Source: Flavobacteriales bacterium (lineage in GTDB: Bacteria > Bacteroidota > Bacteroidia > Flavobacteriales > Flavobacteriaceae). Taken from it: a DNA stretch of 5,003 nt. Location of the stretch: contig JALVKK010000108.1 in the NCBI GenBank assembly GCA_027033875.1, forward strand, positions 1 to 5,003, written 5' to 3'. How positions within the stretch are numbered: the stretch's first letter is position 1; each line of letters begins with the position of its first letter. The notes beneath the pieces were generated by a model that saw only the letters and a list, made by a program, of their open reading frames with translations, was not told the origin of the DNA and searched no databases. Shown here one piece after another: positions 1 to 5,003 of this stretch. Position numbers and translations under genes: made by a program.

Positions 1-56
1 GGAAATCTAACAGGTCTGATAAAAAGGTAAACATTATGAACTTTATAAACATTTAA
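1..56. other. Left-edge fragment, possible 3' end of a gene outside the window
   Basis: No gene can be assigned here. On the plus strand one frame is open from the edge to a TAA at 54-56 and another to a TAA at 28-30. Either could be the last codons of a plus-strand gene, and the bidirectional terminator that follows at 66-99 fits that reading. The minus strand also has an open frame running off the left edge from an ATG at 52-50 or 34-32, but I see no TAnnTTTG motif ahead of it and the terminator would cut it off from the gene to its right. A convergent plus-strand neighbour is therefore slightly favoured. The stretch is too short to identify a family. Confidence 0.2.
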
Positions 57-65
57 CTTTCAACT

Positions 66-99
66 AAAAAAAGCCGCTGCATACATACAACGGCTTTTT
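66..99. terminator. Bidirectional intrinsic terminator
   Basis: The arms AAAAAGCCG (68-76) and CGGCTTTTT (91-99) pair perfectly around a 14-base loop. The loop can close further with T78-A89 and G79-C88 after one mismatch. The GCCG/CGGC core is flanked by an A-run on the left and a T-run on the right. A minus-strand transcript therefore gets a GC stem followed by seven U (72-66), and a plus-strand transcript gets one followed by five U (95-99). The hairpin starts about 18 bases past the stop of the minus-strand DUF4293 gene, the usual place for its terminator. It may also serve a plus-strand gene arriving from the left. Confidence 0.85.
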
Positions 100-117
100 G
101 AATAAAGATTTTTGCGT

Positions 118-504
118 TTACCTAATCCTGTCAACGGATTTTACAAGTCTTTCGTCCCGTTTGATATACTTATTGGCAATAAGTAAAAAAACGATAGAAA
201 TGACCGGAACTAACAACTTAATATCCTTCTCTGAAAATGATTTTTCTCCGGATAACAATCCAACTTGGTAAATAGATAAACCCAAAAGAACTATTAGTAC
301 AAAGGTAATCAAAATATTTAATTTGATTTGCCATTTTCTGTTTTTATACAAAAAAATATTGATTAAAATCAACAAAGCCGGCATACCGGCGGCAAAACCA
401 TACAGTTGGTTATCTGTAAAAATCTCAAAATAAACAAAATACGCATAAAAAAGCGCGGCTAAAAAGCCCAAAAACATATAAACAGTTTGAATTCGTTGAA
501 GCAT
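118..504 (-). CDS. DUF4293 family small integral membrane protein (rho neighbour)
   Basis: This 128-residue protein is predicted to sit in the inner membrane. It has four hydrophobic segments at about residues 8-27, 40-53, 62-80 and 96-111. The N-terminus MLQRIQTVY and the C-terminal signature ANKYIKRDERLVKSVDRIR match what I know of DUF4293, a Bacteroidota family of unknown function often found beside rho. No catalytic motif is visible, so I propose no role. I chose the start at 504 because family members begin with M-[IL]-QRIQ. An in-frame ATG at 534-532 would add ten residues but lies upstream of the likely -7 element (528-521), so it would probably not be transcribed. There is no Shine-Dalgarno; the leader is A/T-rich. 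The gene ends in TAA just before the terminator at 66-99 and is divergent from rho. Family assignment is fairly sure; function is unknown. Confidence 0.85.
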   Translation of the reverse strand: MLQRIQTVYMFLGFLAALFYAYFVYFEIFTDNQLYGFAAGMPALLILINIFLYKNRKWQIKLNILITFVLIVLLGLSIYQVGLLSGEKSFSEKDIKLLVPVISIVFLLIANKYIKRDERLVKSVDRIR

Positions 505-520
505 TTTTCTAATTTTTGAA

Positions 521-528
521 CAAAAATA
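521..528 (-). promoter_or_regulatory. Likely -7 promoter element for the DUF4293 gene
   Basis: Read on the minus strand, the bases are TATTTTTG, a full match to the Bacteroidota -7 consensus TAnnTTTG. Transcription would start near 515 and give a leader of roughly ten bases before the ATG at 504. No clear TTG -33 element lies 19-21 bases upstream; the region there is only T-rich. In such AT-rich DNA a chance match is possible, but the position fits the chosen start codon. Confidence 0.4.
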
Positions 529-619
529 AAACAAAATTGCTATGAAATAAAAAAAAATTTACTATTATTGCACCATAATTACTTTTCTACATAATACAAT
601 AATCTTTATACTATATTAC

Positions 620-642
620 AAAATTTGTGAAAATTCCTCACA
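620..642 (+). promoter_or_regulatory. Possible rho promoter motif overlapping a TGTGA/TCACA inverted repeat
   Basis: AAAATTTG at 620-627 matches the Bacteroidota -7 motif TAnnTTTG except at its first base, and is the best plus-strand candidate upstream of rho. It overlaps an inverted repeat, TGTGA (626-630), seven bases, TCACA (638-642). The arms resemble CRP/FNR-type half-sites, but a classical CRP site has a six-base spacer. An eight-base palindrome ATTGCAAT follows at 642-649. I see no TTG -33 element at the right distance. Transcription from here would leave a leader of about 60 AT-rich bases with no Shine-Dalgarno before the rho ATG. Both the promoter and the regulator site are tentative. 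Confidence 0.25.
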
Positions 643-695
643 TTGCAATATATTATAAAAACATTGAAAACAAACAACAAAATCATAAATAATAT

Positions 696-2399
696 ATGTT
701 TGATATTGAATCATTAAAACAGCTGAAATTGGTTGCGCTGCAAGAGATAGCCAAAACCATCGGAATTAAAAAGTATTACCATTTGAAAAAAATGGAATTA
801 ATTTACAAAATACTTGATTTTCAAGCGGATAATCCCAAAGAAGTCCAAGAAAAAGCCCGTCAATTACATCTTGAAGAGAAAAGAGAAGAATTGATTGCTA
901 AAAAACCCGGACGACCGAAGAAAAAACAACCTCAAAAACAACAAGATACTTCGCAAAAAAAACAGCAGAAAGCTCAAAAAACTTCGAAGGAAAACGAGCC
1001 CAAACAAACAACCGAAACAAAAAAAACCCGAAAAAAACGCACGCGAAAAAAACGACAAGCGGAAGCAAGCGGAACTCAAAACCTCTCTCAACAACAGATA
1101 AAGGAACCTGAAACACAAGCAAAAACGGAAGCACCGGAAAAAGTCTCGAAAGCCGATTTGCCGGCAGTTAATGAAGAGGAACATATAGAAGTTCAAAAAC
1201 AAAACCCAAAACAAAATAAACAACAAAACCGGCAAAATAAACAACATCAAAAGCATCAAAAAAATAAACGCGATGAATTTGAATTTGACGGTATAATCGA
1301 AGCCGAAGGTGTATTGGAAATCTTACAAGAAGGTTACGGTTTTTTACGTTCGGCGGATTTTAATTATTTGAGTTCTCCGGACGATATCTATATATCACCA
1401 TCGCAAATCAGATTATTCGGTTTGAAAACCGGTGATACCGTTCAAGGTTTGGTACGACCTCCCAAAGAAGGTGAAAAATTCTATCCGTTACTAAAAGTAT
1501 ATAAAATCAACAATCAAGAACCGGATGTGGTTCGCGATCGGGTAGCATTTGAACATTTAACACCTTTATTTCCGGATGAAAAATTGAATATAGCCGGCAG
1601 ACGCAGTACTTTATCTACCCGCATAGTCGATTTATTTGCACCGATAGGTAAAGGACAACGCGCTATGATTGTATCGCAACCCAAAACAGGTAAAACCATC
1701 TTGTTGAAAGATTTAGCCAATGCCATCGCTGCCAATCACCCCGAAGTGTATCAAATTATTCTATTGATAGACGAACGTCCGGAAGAAGTTACCGATATGA
1801 AACAAAGTGTTACCGGCGAAGTAATTGCTTCTACATTTGACGAATCGGCGGACAGGCATGTAAAAGTCGCTAATATCGTCATCGAAAAAGCCAAACGTAT
1901 GGTAGAAAGTGGTATGGACGTCGTTATTTTGCTCGACTCCATCACCCGTTTGGCACGCGCCTACAATACTGTACAACCTATGTCGGGACGGGTATTATCC
2001 GGCGGGGTGGATTCCAATGCACTGCACAAACCCAAACGTTTCTTTGGTGCGGCAAGAAATATCAAAGAAGGTGGTTCGTTGACCATTGTTGCTACGGCTT
2101 TAATCGATACCGGCTCCAAAATGGACGAAGTTATTTTTGAAGAATTTAAAGGTACCGGTAATATGGAATTGCAATTAGACCGCAATTTGGCAAACCGTCG
2201 TTTGTATCCGGCAATCGATATTAAAAATTCCAGTACCCGTCGCGACGATTTGCTACACAACGACAGAACCATTCAACGTATGTGGTTGTTGCGTCGCTAT
2301 CTGGCCGATATGAATCCGGTAGAAGCCATGCAGTTTGTCAAAGAAAGAATTGAAGATACCCGTACTAACGAAGAATTTTTGTTGTCGATGAATGAGTAG
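696..2399 (+). CDS. rho: Transcription termination factor Rho with a long disordered insertion
   Basis: Rho is a hexameric RNA-dependent ATPase/translocase that ends transcription at Rho-dependent sites in the cytoplasm. This 567-residue protein is much longer than the 419-residue E. coli form. Residues 4-43 are the N-terminal helical Rho_N domain. Residues 44-197 are a low-complexity insertion. Residues 198-275 form the cold-shock-like primary RNA-binding domain, with GYGFLRS at 213-219. The ATPase core follows: Walker A SQPKTGKT at 327-334 (K333, T334), DERPEEV at 359-365 with the catalytic-glutamate region, Walker B VVILLDSITR at 409-418 (D414), Q-loop SGRVLSGGVDSNAL at 430-443, R-loop GTGNMELQL at 486-494 and an arginine-finger region at NRRLYPA. 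All key motifs look intact, so it should be active. The ATG at 696 is the only sensible start; the N-terminus matches Bacteroides Rho and the leader has no Shine-Dalgarno. The TAG stop lies inside the palindrome at 2396-2423. Confidence 0.98.
   Translation: MFDIESLKQLKLVALQEIAKTIGIKKYYHLKKMELIYKILDFQADNPKEVQEKARQLHLEEKREELIAKKPGRPKKKQPQKQQDTSQKKQQKAQKTSKENEPKQTTETKKTRKKRTRKKRQAEASGTQNLSQQQIKEPETQAKTEAPEKVSKADLPAVNEEEHIEVQKQNPKQNKQQNRQNKQHQKHQKNKRDEFEFDGIIEAEGVLEILQEGYGFLRSADFNYLSSPDDIYISPSQIRLFGLKTGDTVQGLVRPPKEGEKFYPLLKVYKINNQEPDVVRDRVAFEHLTPLFPDEKLNIAGRRSTLSTRIVDLFAPIGKGQRAMIVSQPKTGKTILLKDLANAIAANHPEVYQIILLIDERPEEVTDMKQSVTGEVIASTFDESADRHVKVANIVIEKAKRMVESGMDVVILLDSITRLARAYNTVQPMSGRVLSGGVDSNALHKPKRFFGAARNIKEGGSLTIVATALIDTGSKMDEVIFEEFKGTGNMELQLDRNLANRRLYPAIDIKNSSTRRDDLLHNDRTIQRMWLLRRYLADMNPVEAMQFVKERIEDTRTNEEFLLSMNE
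825..1286 (+). other. rho: Low-complexity, intrinsically disordered insertion of Rho
   Basis: This stretch codes for Rho residues 44-197, between the Rho_N helical domain and the RNA-binding domain. After a charged, probably helical lead-in (about 47-69), residues 70-122 are dominated by K, R, Q, T and E and include the AT-hook-like core KPGRPKKK (70-77) and the repeat TRKKRTRKKR (111-120). Residues 123-165 are more acidic and richer in A, E and P. Residues 166-192 are almost only K, Q, N, H and R. There are virtually no large hydrophobics in 70-150, so it should be disordered. The DNA is very A-rich and T-poor on the coding strand, which leaves several spurious open frames here. Bacteroides thetaiotaomicron Rho has a comparable disordered insertion that I recall being reported to drive condensate formation; the same role here is inference. 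Confidence 0.8.
1026..1055 (+). repeat. Two 15-base tandem copies inside rho (TRKKR x 2)
   Basis: Bases 1026-1040 and 1041-1055 are direct copies differing at two positions, each coding for TRKKR in the basic part of the Rho insertion. Each copy holds an A7 run (1031-1037 and 1046-1052). The pair looks like a recent in-frame duplication, a plausible way for this low-complexity segment to change length between strains. Confidence 0.6.
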
Positions 2400-2423
2400 A
2401 GACGCAACCGGTTGCGTCTCTAC
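2396..2423. repeat. Perfect 28-base palindrome at the rho stop codon (REP/MITE-like)
   Basis: The left arm GTAGAGACGCAACC (2396-2409) is followed directly by its exact reverse complement (2410-2423), with no spacer and no mismatch. As RNA it would fold to a stem of about 12 pairs closed by CCGG. The rho stop TAG is bases 2-4 of the left arm, and the palindrome ends 10 bases before the maeB stop. It is more GC-rich than its surroundings. From memory, palindromes framed by GTAGAGACG and CGTCTCTAC recur as dispersed repeats in Bacteroidota and cyanobacterial genomes, so I read it as a REP/MITE-like unit. It could block readthrough or protect the 3' ends of both convergent transcripts. It is not a classical terminator: on the plus strand the nearest T-run (2437-2442) starts 13 bases past the stem, and the minus strand has none. 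Confidence 0.85.
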
Positions 2424-2433
2424 ACGTTCATCT

Positions 2434-4740
2434 CTATTTTTTACCGTTTTGCCTTTTTTCTTGACGCATGCGTTTTTCATACATTTGCGCGTCTATAACC
2501 GCTACAATCGTCATATTGACAATCTCGTCGGCTGTTGAACCGACTTGCAGATTATGAACCGGTTTGTTCATACCCATCATGATGGGACCGACCATTTGAG
2601 CACCTGTTAATTCTTTGAGCAGCCTATATGAAATATTGGCGGAATCAAGATTGGGAAAAACCAATGTATTGACTTTTTTATTGACTAAATCCGAAAACGG
2701 AAAATCTTCTTTTAAGATTTTTTTATTTAAAGCATAATCCGCTTGCATTTCGCCGTCTATATTCAAATCGGGAAATTTTTCTTTCAAAATCTTTGTCGCT
2801 TTTTTCATTTTTTGAGCTTCATAATCTTTTGACGAACCGAAATTTGAAAAAGACAACAAAGCGATATTCGGTTTGATTCTGAACATTCTAACCACTTCGG
2901 TAGTCATGGTTGTCATATTGACGATATCGTTTATATCCGGATTGACAACTATGGACGAATCCGTAATAAACAAAGGTCCTCTTTTGGTAATCAACAAGGT
3001 TGTAGCAAAAACTTTTTCTACTCCGTGGCGTTTGCCTATCACTTGAATCATCGGTTTAAAAACCGTTCTGAAACTACGCGAATAACCCGAAACTATAGCA
3101 TCTGCTTGACCGGTTTCAACCATCATAGCTCCGAAATAATCACGGTTTCGCATCAATTTTTTGGCTTCAATCATCGTAATTCCTTTGCGTTGGTGTTTTT
3201 GCCAGAATATTTCGGCAAATTCTTCAACCATTTTAACCGATTCCGGTGCAATTACATCGATAACCGGTAAATCTTCGGTATAGTCCAATTCATCTTTCAG
3301 ATCTTCAATTGCTTCTTTATTTCCCAATAAAATAGGCAACGCAATTCCCTCTTCGTAAGCAATATAAGCCGCTTTCAAAACTTCCGGTGAGTCGGCTTCG
3401 GGATACACAACTTTTTTAGGATCTTTTTTGGCCAAATTGGTAATCATTCTCACTTGTTTGGTCTCAACACCCAAACGCTCAATTAATTCCTCTTCATATT
3501 TATTAAAATCTTCAATGGGCTGACGTGCCACACCGCTTTCCATAGCCGCACGGGCGATTGCCGGTGGAATTTTGTAAATTAATCGCGGATCAAAAGGTTT
3601 GGGAATTATATAATCTTTACCGAATACCAAATGTTTTTCTTGATAAGCGGCATTAACCTGTTCCGGAACGGTCTCTTTTGCCAAATTAGCCAAAGCATAA
3701 ACAGCCGCCAATTTCATTTCTTCATTGATAGCAGTTGCTCTAACATCAAGGGCGCCTCTGAAAATAAATGGAAAACCGAGTACATTATTGACCTGATTGG
3801 GATAATCGGAACGACCGGTAGCCATAATAATATCTTTTCTAACCGATGTAGCCAATTTGTAATCGACTTCCGGAGTCGGGTTTGCCAAAGCAAATACAAT
3901 GGGATTTTTAGCCATGGATTTTAAATGTGCTTCATTTAAAATATTTCCTATGGATAATCCGACAAAAACATCGGCGTTTTTCATGGCATCTTCAAGGGTA
4001 TGAATGTCCCGTTTGGTAGCAAAAAGGGCTTTTTGTTTGCTCAAGTACGCCCTATCTTGACGAATAACTCCTTTACTGTCGAGCATAACGATATTATCTT
4101 TTTTTACACCCAAAGCCTGATACAATTTGGTGCAAGATACTGCCGCCGCACCGGCGCCATTGATGACTACTTTAATTTTTTCCATTTTCTTTCCGGCAAG
4201 TTCCACCGCATTGAGCAAAGCTGCCGATGATATAATAGCCGTACCGTGCTGATCATCGTGCATTACGGGAATATCAAGTTCTTTTTTCAAACGCTCCTCT
4301 ATTTCAAAAGCCTCCGGCGCCTTAATGTCTTCCAAATTGATACCTCCGAAAGTCGGGGCAATTTTTTTAACGGTTTCGATAAATTCATCAACATTTTCAG
4401 TATCTACCTCTATATCAAACACATCGATGTCGGCAAAAATTTTAAACAACAAACCTTTGCCTTCCATCACCGGTTTACCCGCTGCGGCTCCGATATTCCC
4501 TAATCCCAAAACGGCTGTTCCGTTCGAAATTACGGCAACTAAATTGCCCTTATTGGTATATTTGTAAACATCGTGCGGGTTGTCATGAATTTCCATACAT
4601 GGAATCGCAACCCCGGGCGAATATGCCAAAGATAAATCACGTTGTGTACTGTGTTTTTTGGTAGGAACTACTTCTATTTTTCCCGGACGCGGTTCCAAAT
4701 GGTATTTGAGCGCCGCTTTTCTTAATCTTTTTTCTTTCAT
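2434..4740 (-). CDS. maeB: Malic enzyme fused to a phosphotransacetylase-like domain (MaeB type)
   Basis: This cytoplasmic enzyme oxidatively decarboxylates L-malate to pyruvate and CO2, reducing NADP+ (or NAD+), and supplies pyruvate and reductant. At 768 residues it has the usual MaeB length. The malic domain spans about 15-425: catalytic Tyr40 in SLAYSPGVA, Lys95 in MEGKG, metal ligands Glu137/Asp138 (NLEDIKAPE) and Asp163 (HDDQHGTA), nucleotide-binding VVINGAGAAA at 191-200, and ANPTPE and VNNVLGFPFIFRGALD further on. About 430-755 is a PTA_PTB domain, with SFSNFGSSKDYEAQKM at 630-645 and DGEMQADYAL at 662-671. In characterised MaeB proteins this domain does not act as a phosphotransacetylase but mediates acetyl-CoA regulation. 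Cofactor preference cannot be read reliably here. The ATG at 4740 gives the expected short N-terminus. A TAnnTTTG motif lies about 40 bases upstream. The gene is convergent with rho and stops at TAG; it has no same-strand partner in view. Confidence 0.96.
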   Translation of the reverse strand: MKEKRLRKAALKYHLEPRPGKIEVVPTKKHSTQRDLSLAYSPGVAIPCMEIHDNPHDVYKYTNKGNLVAVISNGTAVLGLGNIGAAAGKPVMEGKGLLFKIFADIDVFDIEVDTENVDEFIETVKKIAPTFGGINLEDIKAPEAFEIEERLKKELDIPVMHDDQHGTAIISSAALLNAVELAGKKMEKIKVVINGAGAAAVSCTKLYQALGVKKDNIVMLDSKGVIRQDRAYLSKQKALFATKRDIHTLEDAMKNADVFVGLSIGNILNEAHLKSMAKNPIVFALANPTPEVDYKLATSVRKDIIMATGRSDYPNQVNNVLGFPFIFRGALDVRATAINEEMKLAAVYALANLAKETVPEQVNAAYQEKHLVFGKDYIIPKPFDPRLIYKIPPAIARAAMESGVARQPIEDFNKYEEELIERLGVETKQVRMITNLAKKDPKKVVYPEADSPEVLKAAYIAYEEGIALPILLGNKEAIEDLKDELDYTEDLPVIDVIAPESVKMVEEFAEIFWQKHQRKGITMIEAKKLMRNRDYFGAMMVETGQADAIVSGYSRSFRTVFKPMIQVIGKRHGVEKVFATTLLITKRGPLFITDSSIVVNPDINDIVNMTTMTTEVVRMFRIKPNIALLSFSNFGSSKDYEAQKMKKATKILKEKFPDLNIDGEMQADYALNKKILKEDFPFSDLVNKKVNTLVFPNLDSANISYRLLKELTGAQMVGPIMMGMNKPVHNLQVGSTADEIVNMTIVAVIDAQMYEKRMRQEKRQNGKK

Positions 4741-5003
4741 TTTGATTCATTTGGGCAATAATGCCTGTTTTGAAACTGCAAATTTAATAGCATTCCTGTA
4801 TAAAAAAATGTTAAATGACGTTTTTTTTCGTTTTTTGGAATTTGTTGCTATAAATATGATTCAACGTCTGTAATAATGTAACCGAATATGCATAAAATAG
4901 GCTTCACAGCCCGCCATAACAATAATGAAAACGAAACAAAAAAAAATCATAGAAAAAAATATTATGCACGCATAGTAAATTGAAAATAAAATCGTAAATT
5001 CGT
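4741..5003. other. AT-rich intergenic region upstream of maeB, no gene seen
   Basis: The 263 bases to the right edge hold no credible gene on either strand. The part nearest maeB carries its likely promoter. On the plus strand there are two T-runs (4821-4828 and 4831-4836). Two small palindromes share half-sites: TATGCATA at 4887-4894, and TATGC-AC-GCATA at 4963-4974. They could be operator-like sites for a gene beyond the right edge, but short palindromes are expected by chance here. I see no tRNA fold, terminator or riboswitch. Confidence 0.6.
4779..4786 (-). promoter_or_regulatory. Likely -7 promoter element for maeB
   Basis: Read on the minus strand, the bases are TAAATTTG, a full match to the Bacteroidota TAnnTTTG -7 consensus. 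The element ends 38 bases upstream of the maeB ATG, so a start near 4772 would give a leader of about 30 bases, without a Shine-Dalgarno. The expected -33 position is T-rich (around 4802-4808) but lacks a clean TTG, so the call rests on the -7 match and position. Confidence 0.45.

Noticed and set aside
505..695. Possible small RNA or riboswitch in the rho leader
   Set aside because: The region is extremely AT-rich with only short inverted repeats. I see no stable stem with a GC core and no recognisable riboswitch motif.
895..1101. Plus-strand 68-codon frame overlapping rho in another frame
   Set aside because: It is Lys/Asn-rich low complexity created by the same A-rich DNA, with no start signal or recognisable domain. 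I keep it only as a possible product of slippage, not as a gene.
864..1259. Long minus-strand open frame of 131 codons, rich in Phe and Leu
   Set aside because: It is the antisense of the A-rich, Lys-coding insertion of rho, where T-poor sequence removes stops. The Phe/Leu richness is only the complement of Lys/Gln codons.
2464..2473. Ten-base palindrome ACGCATGCGT followed by T-run, like a mini terminator after rho
   Set aside because: It lies inside maeB codons for the conserved Lys/Arg-rich tail. A real hairpin would have only three pairs around a CATG loop, too weak to terminate transcription.
2253..2480. Minus-strand frame spanning the end of maeB and the 3' end of rho
   Set aside because: It overlaps maeB in a different frame and then runs antisense to conserved Rho residues. 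The true maeB stop is TAG at 2436-2434.
4658..4873. Plus-strand 71-codon frame crossing the maeB start and upstream region
   Set aside because: Most of its first part is antisense to conserved MaeB codons, and the rest runs through AT-rich DNA. There is no promoter or family resemblance.
4925..4975. Tiny plus-strand frame of 16 residues in the right intergenic region
   Set aside because: It is Lys-rich and trivially short, without a ribosome binding site. Such frames are expected by chance.

Overview
The window is an AT-rich piece of a bacterial chromosome, almost certainly from the phylum Bacteroidota and probably Bacteroidales-like. Four things point there: a small four-helix membrane protein of the DUF4293 family (a Bacteroidota family) next to rho; a Rho factor with the long, basic, low-complexity insertion seen in Bacteroides relatives; start codons without a Shine-Dalgarno sequence; and TAnnTTTG-type -7 promoter motifs. 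It holds three complete genes and looks like core genome. I saw no transposase, phage, CRISPR, tRNA or rRNA.

Layout, left to right. Bases 1-60 are an edge fragment that may hold the 3' end of a gene outside the window. Bases 66-99 form a bidirectional intrinsic terminator. The DUF4293 gene lies on the minus strand (504 to 118). A 191-base, very AT-rich divergent promoter region (505-695) separates it from rho on the plus strand (696-2399). The rho stop codon lies inside a perfect 28-base palindrome (2396-2423) that fills most of the 34-base gap to the end of the convergent gene. That gene is maeB on the minus strand (4740 to 2434), a malic enzyme fused to a phosphotransacetylase-like domain. 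Bases 4741-5003 are AT-rich, carry the likely maeB promoter and show no gene.

The genes do not form one operon. Rho is a global transcription terminator. MaeB converts malate to pyruvate with CO2 release and NAD(P)H formation, and is probably sensitive to acetyl-CoA through its C-terminal domain. DUF4293 has no established function. Its position next to rho recurs in Bacteroidota as far as I recall, but here the two genes are divergent.

I found no convincing new multi-gene system. The most interesting signals are the perfect palindrome that supplies the rho stop codon, which looks like a dispersed REP/MITE-like unit, and the roughly 150-residue disordered, basic insertion in Rho with an AT-hook-like core. 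Sequences like the insertion have been linked to Rho condensate formation in Bacteroides.
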